Shown: piece by piece, positions 28,212-36,805 of the stretch
Layout: the number at the start of each line of letters is the position of its first letter
How positions within the stretch are numbered: position 1 is the stretch's first letter
Assembly: GCF_039831995.1 (NCBI RefSeq)
Contig: NZ_JBDOIO010000003.1
Coordinates: 3,782,001 to 3,846,000 of the forward strand
Origin: Paenibacillus pabuli
Lineage (GTDB): Bacteria > Bacillota > Bacilli > Paenibacillales > Paenibacillaceae
DNA: 64,000 nucleotides
Direction of reading: 5' to 3'
Made by a program: the position numbers and the translations under genes
Notes under the pieces: generated by a model
Databases searched by the model: none
What the model was told of the DNA's origin: nothing
Seen by the model: the letters and a program-made list of their open reading frames with translations, nothing else

Positions 28212-28298
28212 AAAATCAGGCTTAAACGATGATCTCTCGTGTCTGATGTCTATCGGCACCTCTGTACAACTATAGACAATGAGAAAGTCGTTTAAGCC
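28210..28298 (-). terminator. Long branched terminator of csoR-copZ, abutting the copA promoter
   Basis: A perfect 11-bp inverted repeat (GGCTTAAACGA, 28219-28229 with 28288-28298) encloses a second 7-bp hairpin (TGTCTAT with ATAGACA). On the minus strand TGATTTTTT follows. The T tract overlaps the copA -35. Confidence 0.6.
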
Positions 28299-28306
28299 AA
28301 CATGAG

Positions 28307-28507
28307 TTAGACTACATCGTACCCTTGATCTTCAATGGCAGCCTTGATCTGCTCCACATTGACCTGCTGCTCATCATATTCCACCGCAACGGTTCCCGCT
28401 GCCAGATCAACCTGCCCTTTGGCACCGGCGTTCTTCACCGCTTCTTCAACCGATTTTACACAGTGGTTGCACGACATTCCAGTAACATTCAGCGTAACGT
28501 TAGACAT
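28307..28507 (-). CDS. copZ: Copper chaperone CopZ
   Basis: 66-aa HMA-domain protein with GMSCNHC (Cys13, Cys16) that binds Cu(I) and delivers it to CopA. The length and ferredoxin-like strand order ([29 protein letters not shown]) are standard. AAGGAGG lies upstream of ATG 28507. It is 55 bp after csoR and probably co-transcribed with it, while copA has its own promoter. Confidence 0.95.
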   Translation of the reverse strand: MSNVTLNVTGMSCNHCVKSVEEAVKNAGAKGQVDLAAGTVAVEYDEQQVNVEQIKAAIEDQGYDVV

Positions 28508-28562
28508 GATCCAATTCCTCCTTGGGATATATAAAATGATTGCTTTATTCCTTCAAAACAAA

Positions 28563-28964
28563 TTACTTCATCAACTTTCTTACCGTAACCAACAGTTCAT
28601 CCACGACCTCATGTTCCCCTGCCTGAATCCGTTCAACAATACAACTCTTCATGTGGCCTTCAAGCAACAGCTTGCCCACTGAATTCAGTGCAGACTGCGC
28701 AGCTGCAATCTGGGTAAGCACATCATCACAATAGGTGTCCTTCTCGATCAGTCCCTTGATCCCGCGAATCTGGCCTTCGACCCGGTTCAAACGGGATATC
28801 AGGTTGCTCTTCATCTCCTGCGAGTGATGGCTCTTGCGCACATGCTTCCCGTCACTGCCCTCGGCATGACATGCACTTGCTTGCTGATCGGGTACAGCAT
28901 CTTGAGGCTGCTTCGTTATGGATGGTTCCATGGGTTCCTTGGGATCGCTCTGATGATCCATCAT
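28563..28964 (-). CDS. csoR: Copper-sensing repressor CsoR
   Basis: 133-aa all-helical DUF156 repressor. The Cu(I) ligands Cys79, His104 and Cys108 have the 25- and 4-residue spacing of known CsoR proteins. A disordered His-rich N-terminal extension of about 50 residues precedes the core (VRKSHHSQ). NRVEGQIRGIKGLIE is the family signature. Start ATG 28964 lies 5 nt after AAAAGGGG; the upstream GTG at 28970 overlaps that site. It should repress its own operon and copA. Confidence 0.95.
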   Translation of the reverse strand: MMDHQSDPKEPMEPSITKQPQDAVPDQQASACHAEGSDGKHVRKSHHSQEMKSNLISRLNRVEGQIRGIKGLIEKDTYCDDVLTQIAAAQSALNSVGKLLLEGHMKSCIVERIQAGEHEVVDELLVTVRKLMK

Positions 28965-28992
28965 GAACACCCCTTTTCTTCGTTCTTTTCAC

Positions 28993-29021
28993 AGTGTAAC
29001 ATACCCCGTGGGGGTATTCAA
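28993..29021 (-). promoter_or_regulatory. csoR promoter with CsoR operator
   Basis: TTGAAT (29021-29016), 17 nt, TACACT (28998-28993). The spacer holds ATACCCC-GTG-GGGGTAT (29001-29017), a 7-3-7 palindrome matching the copA operator. Confidence 0.8.
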
Positions 29022-29097
29022 GCGCAAAATAACATCTTCACTTTTCAGCCATAAGATCTCTTTAAATCCTATATATTATAAATTGTGCAAGTCATCG

Positions 29098-29586
29098 TTA
29101 CAGTATGTATTCCATCCTGCTGCTACGGACGGTTAGACCCATTTGTTCATAAAAGGCCTGCGCGCCCGTGTTAAATGTGGATACTGTTAATTCTACGCTA
29201 TCTGCCTGAAGTTCCCTGCCCAGTTCAATTAGAGCATGCATTAATTTCTTACCTGTTCCTTGACCCCGCCCATCACTGCCGACGACCAATTCATTAATAT
29301 ACAGCATTTTGCGATCCAACAGCAGGTCAACCCCCTGAATCAAACTGAACTGAGCACTACCGTACCCCAGAATCTCCCCCGTGCTTACCGATTCAGCAAC
29401 ATACAAATAACGCTTGTCCGTCTCTAGCAACTCCACAAACTCCTGCTTCTCCATTCTGGGTTGCAATGCTCTATACACATCGGGCCGAGCCTCTACATGC
29501 ATCTGATGCAGCTCATCCATCAGCAGGGAAACACCTTGATAGTCCTGAACCTCTGCCTTTCTGATTTGGATTGAATCCACTTTCAT
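29098..29586 (-). CDS. GNAT-family N-acetyltransferase
   Basis: 162-aa acetyl-CoA-dependent transferase. The CoA-binding motif A is visible as ELVVGSDGRGQGTGKKLMHAL, and motif B as NTGAQAFYEQMGL. The N-terminal half (IRKAEVQDYQGVSLLMDEL) is the usual acceptor-binding region. ATG 29586 has GGGAAGG upstream; the GTG at 29589 is adjacent. Acceptor unknown. Confidence 0.88.
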   Translation of the reverse strand: MKVDSIQIRKAEVQDYQGVSLLMDELHQMHVEARPDVYRALQPRMEKQEFVELLETDKRYLYVAESVSTGEILGYGSAQFSLIQGVDLLLDRKMLYINELVVGSDGRGQGTGKKLMHALIELGRELQADSVELTVSTFNTGAQAFYEQMGLTVRSSRMEYIL

Positions 29587-29633
29587 CACGCCTTCCCTTG
29601 CTTTAATTTACATTATTATACAACAAAATATAA

Positions 29634-29663
29634 TAAAAGCAGATACCTTAGATGGTATCTGCT
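29634..29663 (-). terminator. Terminator of the 60-aa gene
   Basis: Perfect 10-bp stem (AGCAGATACC class, 29638-29647 with 29654-29663), then TTTTATTATA on the minus strand. Confidence 0.85.
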
Positions 29664-29680
29664 TCGTCATTCGTTTCTTC

Positions 29681-29863
29681 TTATTCTTTGGAGGATTTAC
29701 CCTCATTAAATGCAACCGGTGATGGCTTAGCTGCCCAATCGTCCGCTTGTGGCTCGATGTCCACACCGTTCATGATTTTTTTCTTCTCCATCAAGGAATC
29801 CCCGTCTTCGTCCAGCTTGTTGCGAATTTCCGCCTCGTCTTGAGGTTGATTATTCTGTGTCAT
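29681..29863 (-). CDS. Small acidic hypothetical protein
   Basis: 60-aa hydrophilic protein, rich in Asp/Glu/Lys, with no predicted TM. GAGGACTCT-type ribosome site (AAAGGAGG) precedes ATG 29863. It contains DEAEIRNKLDEDGDSLMEKK and likely forms one helix with disordered ends. It has its own terminator, which supports it being a real gene. Family not recognised. Confidence 0.7.
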   Translation of the reverse strand: MTQNNQPQDEAEIRNKLDEDGDSLMEKKKIMNGVDIEPQADDWAAKPSPVAFNEGKSSKE

Positions 29864-29949
29864 CTTAGAGTCCTCCTTTAGATTTCATCACCATAATGAT
29901 GTTCCTTTATATAACTTACCCAATTTCTGCAATATCATTCTCGATGTGG

Positions 29950-30561
29950 CTACTCGAAGTCCACCTGCTTATCCAAAATGACTTCTTCCACCTTATGTTC
30001 CAGCTCTGGGATCGAAGGGATCAGTGAGAATTGAATATTTTCCAGAGAGGAAGGCAGGGCGGGAACCACGCGAAAGCTCATTTGTGTCTCGCCACCTCCT
30101 CCACGACTGCTATGTCTCATCGACATATGACCCTGTTCACTAATCACTTCTAGAGCCAAATGAGGCACCACATGTATACGATCTGTTTCAATTCCTTTAT
30201 ATTGAATCTCCAGATGAACGATACTCTCCGTCTCATATTGCATCGAGTGGGTGATAAGATATTCGCAGGAATCTTGGATCGTTCTCTTCATAATCGGAAC
30301 AACACCAATCAATTGGAGCACTTCCGGCGGGAAAAAGTGTCTTTGGGGCATAGGTTGAACATTACGAAGAACATAACGGATGTCTTCTTCCTTCATATCA
30401 AGTGATGCTACCCATTCATCAATGATCTCTTGAGACGGATGGTATTGAACCGCTCCCGTTATATTCTTCCGCGCAGCGACCAGCCTAAGCAGCTGTTCAT
30501 CGATCTGCCGCACCTCATCATTGTATTCAAAAGGAATTGCACGAAATTCAGTCCAGCCCAT
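29950..30561 (-). CDS. Uncharacterised cytoplasmic protein with a chorismate-mutase-like N-terminal helix
   Basis: 203-aa protein I do not recognise. The N-terminal segment EVRQIDEQLLRLVAARKNIT resembles the first helix of AroQ chorismate mutases, but the catalytic Arg/Lys/Glu set of that fold is not completed downstream. The rest is a beta-rich domain with RHFFPPEVLQLIGVVPIMK and a Gly-rich turn (SSRGGGGETQ) near residue 155. ATG 30561 follows AGGAGG at 10 nt. It lies 40 bp after the HXXEE gene on the same strand. Confidence 0.65.
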   Translation of the reverse strand: MGWTEFRAIPFEYNDEVRQIDEQLLRLVAARKNITGAVQYHPSQEIIDEWVASLDMKEEDIRYVLRNVQPMPQRHFFPPEVLQLIGVVPIMKRTIQDSCEYLITHSMQYETESIVHLEIQYKGIETDRIHVVPHLALEVISEQGHMSMRHSSRGGGGETQMSFRVVPALPSSLENIQFSLIPSIPELEHKVEEVILDKQVDFE

Positions 30562-30601
30562 ATTCTATTCGCCTCCTGTTTAAAGAAGTTCCATGATTGA
30601 C

Positions 30602-31117
30602 TTATGTATCCGGTAAAAGTCTGCGTCCAAGTTCGTGCCCCAACATTACAATGGGCAGAACCACAAGTCCCACTGGTATGCTTACCAATACTTCGGCCCA
30701 AGTTACAATTCCCTCGTTCAGGAGCCGGTAGAACAGATAAATGCCGTACGGTAACGTAATACAAACGGCGCTGACTACCCCAGGTGTGTACATTCTCAAA
30801 TATAGGCTCTGTCCAATATGTGTGAACACATGCAGCAAAAACAGAGTATTAAACGCCAGAAACATAAAATATTGTCCGTATTCTGCAGCGATATATACAA
30901 ATGGAATAAATACGACAAATTCCAGCAATACCGCTACACCGAACTGGCTGCTGTTGATACGCAGCATGGATTCCAGCCGCCTGGAGACCGTCAGTGGAAC
31001 CTGCTGCAGAACTTTGGATTTATTTTGCCGTATCCAGGGCCCGATCCAGATAATTTCTTCGAGATCATGCAAAAGAAAAGCAACTAGAAATAACCAAATA
31101 AGCGTTGTGAGCGACAT
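30602..31117 (-). CDS. HXXEE-domain integral membrane protein
   Basis: 171-aa protein with about five TM helices. The family motif HDLEE (residues 17-21) is in the first helix, and a conserved HVFTHIGQSLYLRMYTPG segment (about 96-112) has further His residues. The charged residues inside membrane helices suggest an enzyme or metal-binding role, but the family is uncharacterised. AGGAGGTG is upstream. Probably in an operon with the next gene. Confidence 0.85.
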   Translation of the reverse strand: MSLTTLIWLFLVAFLLHDLEEIIWIGPWIRQNKSKVLQQVPLTVSRRLESMLRINSSQFGVAVLLEFVVFIPFVYIAAEYGQYFMFLAFNTLFLLHVFTHIGQSLYLRMYTPGVVSAVCITLPYGIYLFYRLLNEGIVTWAEVLVSIPVGLVVLPIVMLGHELGRRLLPDT

Positions 31118-31231
31118 TGGCTAAGCAAGACACCTCCTCTTTAACCATGATATTCTGTACTCCAATAAAACAATTCGCTAGTTCATGCCCGCTCCCTCTT
31201 CATTCCCTGAAATTCCAATCCACCATCTAAC

Positions 31232-31285
31232 AAAAAAGGCGAACCTCCCGCCCGGCTATAACAGCCGATTGCAAGAAAGTTCACC
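31232..31285 (-). terminator. Terminator of the DMT transporter gene
   Basis: Outer stem GGTGAACTTTC with GGGAGGTTCGCC (several G:U) around an inner CGGCTGTTATAGCCG hairpin, then six T on the minus strand. Confidence 0.75.
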
Positions 31286-31291
31286 GTTGCT

Positions 31292-32182
31292 TTATATTTT
31301 CGCCACTTTGCTGCCCTTCATCTTCAAGTTCACGAGCAGGATGCTGGCTATGATCATGACCAAACCTGCAATCAGATTGATCGTCACCGACTCCCCAAGG
31401 AACAGCACACTGCACAACAGGGCGATCAGTGGAATAAGGAACGTAAATGATCCCACCTTGCTGGCTTCGCCAGAGCTGACCAGTTTGAAGAACGCGAGCC
31501 ATCCCAGCGCAATGACAAACACCGAAATGAACAGCATATCCAATATAAATGGAAGCACCCATTGTACTTCAGCCCAGTTCTCTGTGGCTGTACCCGTCAA
31601 TGTCAGGACAATCCCGCCAATCAGAATCGGTATTGCCGTCATCCAGATTCCGTCCACCTTCGTCGATGTTTTCTTCATATATACGGTTCCGATTGCCCAA
31701 CTGATGGCACTAAACAGTCCGAGCATAACCCCTTCAGGTGATACTTTGCCTGTCATGCCGCCGATACTAATCGTGGCCACACCTGCAAAACCGAGGACCA
31801 ACCCGGCAATTTTCAGTCCATACATCGACTCGCCCAGCCACAGCCAAGCCCCGATACCGAGCAGTACAGGCTGCAGGAATACAATGGAGGAAAATAATCC
31901 TGCGGGTACTTCTGTCAGTCCAACGGTCTGAAAGCCATAGAAGAAAATGATATTCAGCACCGCAGAGATCGCATAAATATGCCAGGTTTCCCGGAGCCGC
32001 AGCGTTTTGTACCGTGGAAAAGCATAGATACCGAGCACCAGTCCGCCAATTAACAGACGCATGCCTGCAAATAAAAGCGGTGGTGCATAATTCAATGCAT
32101 ATTTGGTCAGGGGCCAGTTTACTCCCCACATGAGTACTAGAAAAGCCAGGACCCAGCCTGCTTTTTTACGTGATAAAACCAT
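31292..32182 (-). CDS. DMT-superfamily (EamA) transporter
   Basis: 296-aa permease of ten TM helices in two EamA halves. Typical phrases are WGVNWPLTKYAL in helix 1, PAGLFSSIVFLQPVLLGIGAWLWLGE in the first repeat, and SFTFLIPLIALLCSVLFLGE in the second. It exports metabolites such as amino acids; substrate unknown. ATG 32182 lies 7 nt after AGGAGAGG; the TTG at 32185 is less likely. Divergent from a LysR gene, a common regulator-target pair. Confidence 0.9.
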   Translation of the reverse strand: MVLSRKKAGWVLAFLVLMWGVNWPLTKYALNYAPPLLFAGMRLLIGGLVLGIYAFPRYKTLRLRETWHIYAISAVLNIIFFYGFQTVGLTEVPAGLFSSIVFLQPVLLGIGAWLWLGESMYGLKIAGLVLGFAGVATISIGGMTGKVSPEGVMLGLFSAISWAIGTVYMKKTSTKVDGIWMTAIPILIGGIVLTLTGTATENWAEVQWVLPFILDMLFISVFVIALGWLAFFKLVSSGEASKVGSFTFLIPLIALLCSVLFLGESVTINLIAGLVMIIASILLVNLKMKGSKVAKI

Positions 32183-32379
32183 CAATTAACCTCTCCTATC
32201 CGGCACAGCTTCAGGACCAATCCATAACCAAGCACCTGATTCATGCCAAGTGTCTCAACCAACTACATTCAGATCCGGCAGCCCAGTATCCTCCGTTGAT
32301 CGTTCTGTGTCTCCATGATACAATAACGATCTTAATAATTGAAATGCATGTTAATCATAAGGAGCATAGCATATTTGTT

Positions 32380-33270
32380 ATGAACAATTCTCAATTACAG
32401 TTATTCGTTAAAATTGCCGAGACTGGAAGTTTCACCCGTGCCGGACAGGAACTGAATATGACACAGCCGGCGGTCAGCCGCGCCATTTCCTCGCTGGAAA
32501 ATGAATTGGATGTCACCCTGATTATACGGGACCGGCGGAACGGCATTGTGCTTACCGATGTGGGACAGCGAATTCTGGTCATTTTCCGCCGGATTTTACA
32601 GCAATATGATAAAGTACAGCAGGTCGTTGCTGCCGAAAAGGGACTGGAAATCGGAACGATCCGCGTCGGCTCTTTTCCCATGTCATCGGCTCATCTGCTG
32701 CCCAAAATTATTCGATCCATCCGTGACCGCTACCCTAACATCGAATTCGAGCTGCATGAGGGAAACATTCATGAGATTCAGGAATGGCTTCATTCGCGCG
32801 CGATTGATGTCGCTCTCATTATCGTTACGGAGCAGGAACCGCTGGAAACAGCTTATGAAACACTGCCGCTCTATAACGAAGAAATGCTGGCTGTCTTCCG
32901 GGACGATGAGCCGTTTGCCGATCAGGAGATCCTGCCTGTGAAGATGCTGAATCAGCATCCCATGATTGTATGCAACGGTGGATATGAAGTGCCCATCGTG
33001 GATTTGTTTAAACGTGCGGAAACGGAACTCAAATTCGGATTTATCGTGCATAACGTGAACACATGTCTAAACATGATTGAACAGGGACTTGGAACTGCCC
33101 TGCTGCCTGCCATTTCTCTTTCCTGGCTCCCTCCTGGTGTAAAAGCACTCCCTACCGAACCGAAGGCTTATCGCCATATCGAGATCGCGGTCCCTTCCCT
33201 GGCGGAAGCTTCTCCGGCATCCCGTTTATTTATTGAGACGGCTCAGCAATTGTTCGGACAGCAGAACTAA
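32380..33270 (+). CDS. LysR-family transcriptional regulator
   Basis: 296-aa regulator. The winged helix-turn-helix spans residues 3-60 (LQLFVKIAETGSFTRAGQEL then PAVSRAISSLENEL). A periplasmic-binding-like effector domain follows. Start at ATG 32380, with AAGGAG about 15 nt upstream; longer frames from 32170 lack LysR similarity. It is divergent to the DMT transporter gene across about 200 bp, so it probably controls that transporter and itself. Effector unknown. Confidence 0.92.
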   Translation: MNNSQLQLFVKIAETGSFTRAGQELNMTQPAVSRAISSLENELDVTLIIRDRRNGIVLTDVGQRILVIFRRILQQYDKVQQVVAAEKGLEIGTIRVGSFPMSSAHLLPKIIRSIRDRYPNIEFELHEGNIHEIQEWLHSRAIDVALIIVTEQEPLETAYETLPLYNEEMLAVFRDDEPFADQEILPVKMLNQHPMIVCNGGYEVPIVDLFKRAETELKFGFIVHNVNTCLNMIEQGLGTALLPAISLSWLPPGVKALPTEPKAYRHIEIAVPSLAEASPASRLFIETAQQLFGQQN

Positions 33271-33272
33271 AC

Positions 33273-33324
33273 AAAAAAAGACGTTCACTATCACATTTAC
33301 CGTGACCAAGTGAACGTCTTTTTT
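33273..33324. terminator. Bidirectional terminator, LysR / nucleoside phosphorylase
   Basis: Long perfect stem (AGACGTTCACT arms, 33280-33289 with 33309-33318), extended by A:T pairs, around a 19-nt loop. T runs occur on both strands. Confidence 0.9.
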
Positions 33325-33372
33325 ATACCATTACGGGTTATGGCCCTATCGTTGCATTCCATTAAACGCTGC

Positions 33373-34134
33373 TTACGCCTGATCCTGACGAGCGAGCGCA
33401 GCGAGTGCACGCAGAGCCGCGTTAATCTCGCGCTCAACCGCATGTGCTACCGCATCCGTATGCGGATCATATTCGGCCGCCAGATCGCTGTCCGCGAAGC
33501 CGTCAATGGCAACAATTGCACCGGCACGCGCACCACGCAATGTGCTAACGATATACAGTGCCGCAATTTCCATCTCGGCCGCTAGTGCGCCAGCCTGTTT
33601 ATATTTGCGGTGAGGGATCTCCTCCACCCCTGCGAAGAATGCATCCAGCGTAACGGTAATGCCTACACCGACTTTGCCTGCATCCGCTGCCGCGTCCGCA
33701 TTGTTCCCTTTCTCCTGTGCAGATTCAATCAGTGCTTGGGTAACTGCAATGTCTGCTACTGCAGGGAAACCATCTGGCACCAGCTGGCGGGTCAATCCGT
33801 CCGAACGGACCGCTGCCGTACTGACAATGACGCTGCCTGCAGGGTAATCCGCCGTATAGGAGCCGGCTGTACCAACGCGAATCAAAGTCGTCACTCCTGC
33901 CCGAATCAGTTCCTCGAAGCAAACAGCTGCCCCCGGTGAACCTACGCCATGGCTGACAACAGCCATCTGCACGCCTTCATATTGTCCAACGAATGTGCGA
34001 TATTCCCGGCTGAACGCCAGTTCTCTCGCCTGCTCCAACTTGCGGGAAATCTTCTCCGCACGAGCGGGATCACCACAGACAATGGCATAAGCAGGCATGT
34101 CTTCCGAATGAATCTGCAAAATAGGCATCAACAT
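33373..34134 (-). CDS. Nucleoside phosphorylase (PNP/UDP family)
   Basis: 253-aa NP-I family enzyme that cleaves nucleosides with phosphate to base plus (deoxy)ribose-1-phosphate. Family blocks: YAIVCGDPARAEKIS, SHGVGSPGA, IRVGTAGSY (phosphate site) and AAEMEIAALYIVS (ribose-binding Glu-Met-Glu). GFADSDLA may be the base site. DeoD and Udp subtypes are not clearly separable by eye. Start ATG 34134 lies one base after the preceding stop, with AAGGAG 10 nt upstream. Last gene of the nucleoside uptake operon, where it would process imported nucleosides. Confidence 0.88.
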   Translation of the reverse strand: MLMPILQIHSEDMPAYAIVCGDPARAEKISRKLEQARELAFSREYRTFVGQYEGVQMAVVSHGVGSPGAAVCFEELIRAGVTTLIRVGTAGSYTADYPAGSVIVSTAAVRSDGLTRQLVPDGFPAVADIAVTQALIESAQEKGNNADAAADAGKVGVGITVTLDAFFAGVEEIPHRKYKQAGALAAEMEIAALYIVSTLRGARAGAIVAIDGFADSDLAAEYDPHTDAVAHAVEREINAALRALAALARQDQA

Positions 34135-34135
34135 C

Positions 34136-34807
34136 TTAATCAAACTCCTTCTTCGTCCATTCGTCTTCGGGGATTGGCAGATCTTCGCCCGAGAAGCGCT
34201 GTTCCTTGAACGGATCGGCAAAGTGGTGAAACCCGTTGCTCTCCCAGAATCCGTTGCGATCTTCAGTCATAAACTCCAGACCTCGTATCCACTTGGCACT
34301 TTTCCAGAAGTACAACTGCGGCACCACCAGGCGCAGCGGGTAGCCATGCTTCGGCGTAAGCGGCTCGCCGTTATATTTGAATGCAAGCAGTACGTCGTCA
34401 TGCATCAATTCTTCGAGCGGTACATTGGTCTCATAATCATGATCGGCATGGATCATGACATATTTGGCTTCCGGTTTGACGCCCAGAAGCTTGATGAAAT
34501 CCGAGAAGCGAATGCCTTCCCATGGGGTATCGAACTTGGACCAGCGGGTAACGCAGTGAATATCACTCACCGTATTGACCTGCGGCATGGCCTGAAGCTC
34601 TGCGAACGAGAATACTTTCTCTTCTTCTACCTCCCCGAACACTTTCAGATCCCAGGTGGACAGGTCGTATTCAGGCACTTCACCTTCATGCAAAATCGGG
34701 AATTTCTCGGTTAGCATCTGTCCCGGCGGCAGCCGATCTCCATGCTCGGCACCCGCTTTGGGCGCAGGAGTTTTGGTTTTTTTCAGACGTTCAGCCTTGT
34801 TATGCAA
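34136..34807 (-). CDS. Sulfite oxidase-like molybdopterin oxidoreductase (YuiH type)
   Basis: 223-aa protein with the sulfite oxidase molybdopterin domain. The Mo-ligand Cys is in DIHCVTRWSKFDTPWEG (about residues 91-107). YPLRLVVPQLYFWKSAKW and GLEFMTEDRNGFWE are family landmarks. There is no TAT signal or heme domain, so it should be cytoplasmic like YuiH. The start is TTG 34807, 6 nt after AGGAGGG. It sits between the nucleoside permease (23-bp gap) and the phosphorylase (1-bp gap), an unexpected place. Confidence 0.88.
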   Translation of the reverse strand: MHNKAERLKKTKTPAPKAGAEHGDRLPPGQMLTEKFPILHEGEVPEYDLSTWDLKVFGEVEEEKVFSFAELQAMPQVNTVSDIHCVTRWSKFDTPWEGIRFSDFIKLLGVKPEAKYVMIHADHDYETNVPLEELMHDDVLLAFKYNGEPLTPKHGYPLRLVVPQLYFWKSAKWIRGLEFMTEDRNGFWESNGFHHFADPFKEQRFSGEDLPIPEDEWTKKEFD

Positions 34808-34830
34808 TGTTAACCCTCCTTCTTTTTACA

Positions 34831-35754
34831 TTAACGTGAGCTTCCGCCCGCTTTCAGTGCATCTTGTGCATACGTACGGTCTTTGAAAAAGAACATCGCC
34901 ACCAGCGTCACAATATATGGCAGCATCAACGTAAAGTGAGTTGGCAGGGAGAAGCCCTGCAGACGAATGCTGAGTGCTTCCATGAAGCCGAACAGCACAC
35001 TGGAACCCATTACACCCAGCGGATTCGCTTGGCCAAGCATGGTTGCTACCAATGCGATGAAGCCGCGACCTGCGGTCATGCCCTCCGTGAACATCGTCAC
35101 CTGACCGAGCGACAACTGAGCGCCAGCCAAGGCACACAGAATACCACACATCAGAACCGCACCATATTGAATGCCGCGTACCTTGATCCCGATGCTCTGT
35201 GCTGCAATAGGGTTCTCGCCGACGGAACGCAGACGGAAACCTGATACACTTTTGAACAAATAAAATTGTAATGCAATAACGAGTATGATTCCGAGGTAAA
35301 CGAGCGGGCTGTGCCCCGAAACTACATCGCCAACCCACGGAATGTCCTTAATCAGTGGAATATCCCATTTGGGAAGCCCCACCATGTCCTTGTCGTAGTA
35401 TGCACCCTTCACATCAAAAATCGCTCGCAGTGCAAAGGTTGTCAGACCTGTGGCCAGGAAATTCAGTGATATCCCGACCACGATGGCGTTCGCCTTGAGA
35501 TTAATACTAATAAAAGCAAACAGAGCCGAGAACAGCATCACAATAATAATAGAGAAGATAACGGCGAGCAGTACATTGCCAAATAAATAGTTACCGACGA
35601 TCGCGGAGAAAGCGCCGATCAGCACGAGTCCCTCGAGACCCACGTTGAAGAGGCCGACACGGGAGCATAATGCCCCGCCGAGCGCTGCAAGCAGGATCGG
35701 AGTCATAATCCGTAAAGTAGAGCCAAACATGGCTGCATCAAACAGTTGCTGCAT
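34831..35754 (-). CDS. nupQ: Nucleoside ABC transporter permease (second subunit)
   Basis: 307-aa BMP-type permease with eight to ten TM helices. It carries the family blocks GLFNVGLEGLVLIGAFSA and FRLRSVGENPIAAQSIGI. Of the type found next to BMP/PnrA lipoproteins (NupQ in Bacillus subtilis). It overlaps the other permease by 17 bp. NupQ/NupP order follows that operon; substrate range is inference. Confidence 0.88.
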   Translation of the reverse strand: MQQLFDAAMFGSTLRIMTPILLAALGGALCSRVGLFNVGLEGLVLIGAFSAIVGNYLFGNVLLAVIFSIIIVMLFSALFAFISINLKANAIVVGISLNFLATGLTTFALRAIFDVKGAYYDKDMVGLPKWDIPLIKDIPWVGDVVSGHSPLVYLGIILVIALQFYLFKSVSGFRLRSVGENPIAAQSIGIKVRGIQYGAVLMCGILCALAGAQLSLGQVTMFTEGMTAGRGFIALVATMLGQANPLGVMGSSVLFGFMEALSIRLQGFSLPTHFTLMLPYIVTLVAMFFFKDRTYAQDALKAGGSSR

Positions 35755-36805
35755 TGGACTTTTTCTCCTTTCTCCGCTTCAGGAATGAATACCCGATCTG
35801 GGCTGATACAAATAAGGTCAGCACGGCCTGGATCACACTGCCGACTTCAAGCGGTACATCCGTATTCCGTTCCATACCCATCGCGCCTGTCTGTAGAGCC
35901 GCAAGCAAAATTGCCGCTACAGCGGTACCGAGTGGGTGCGAGCGGGCGAGCAATGTCGCCATGATGCCGCTCCATGCGTAGCTTGCCGATGACAATGATC
36001 CATCCAGGAAACGGTACTGTGTTCCCAGCACTTCGCCAGCACCCGCCAGACCCGCCAGTCCGCCGCTGATCACCATGGACAGCATCATCATCCGTATCCG
36101 GCGTACCCCGCCGTACGTCGCGAACGACGGATTGCTTCCGAGCATGCGGATCTCATAACCAGTTACCGTTTTGTGCGTAAACCAGTAGATCACGATCGCA
36201 GCTACGATCGCAATAATAAATCCGGCGTGCAGTCCCATACCCTGGAAAAGCTTAGGCAGCCAGACCCCCTGATCAATCATCGGAGTCTGAGCCATCGCTG
36301 CTGATCCGGTACGATCCTTGAACGGGTAGGATACCATGTATCCGCCAAAGTATATGGCAATATAGTTAAGGAGCAGCGTAGTAATCAACAGATTCATGCC
36401 AAACCGGGCATCCAGCCAGCCGGCAAACACCGACCAGATTCCTCCGGCCAAAATTCCTGCCACAATGGCTGCAATGCAGACAAACCATCCGGGTCCTGGC
36501 AGATAGAGCGCCGTCAGCGCAGCACTGAGCCCCCCGAGAATCATCTGTCCTTCGGCTCCCATGTTGAAAAATCCCGCACGAAATGCCAGCGCTACACCCA
36601 GTCCAGCAAGTATAATGGGTGTCGAACGAGCCAGTGTATTCGTGAAGAAGTAGAAGTTCCCGAAGGCTCCCTTCCACATCTCTGCATACGTCTCGAAGAC
36701 ATTCCCGCCAACAATCAGAATTGCCACAGCTCCTGCAAGCAAGCCGATTACTATGGCAAGCAGCGGCTGTACGAGTCCGCGAAGTGTTTCTTTTACCCGA
36801 TTCAT
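35738..36805 (-). CDS. nupP: Nucleoside ABC transporter permease (first subunit)
   Basis: 355-aa permease with about ten TM helices and the family segment AFRAGFFNMGAEGQMILGGL. The EIRMLGSNPSFATYGG loop probably contacts the ATPase. It overlaps the ATPase stop by 4 bp and the second permease start by 17 bp, so translation of the three is coupled. Confidence 0.88.
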   Translation of the reverse strand: MNRVKETLRGLVQPLLAIVIGLLAGAVAILIVGGNVFETYAEMWKGAFGNFYFFTNTLARSTPIILAGLGVALAFRAGFFNMGAEGQMILGGLSAALTALYLPGPGWFVCIAAIVAGILAGGIWSVFAGWLDARFGMNLLITTLLLNYIAIYFGGYMVSYPFKDRTGSAAMAQTPMIDQGVWLPKLFQGMGLHAGFIIAIVAAIVIYWFTHKTVTGYEIRMLGSNPSFATYGGVRRIRMMMLSMVISGGLAGLAGAGEVLGTQYRFLDGSLSSASYAWSGIMATLLARSHPLGTAVAAILLAALQTGAMGMERNTDVPLEVGSVIQAVLTLFVSAQIGYSFLKRRKEKKSNAATV

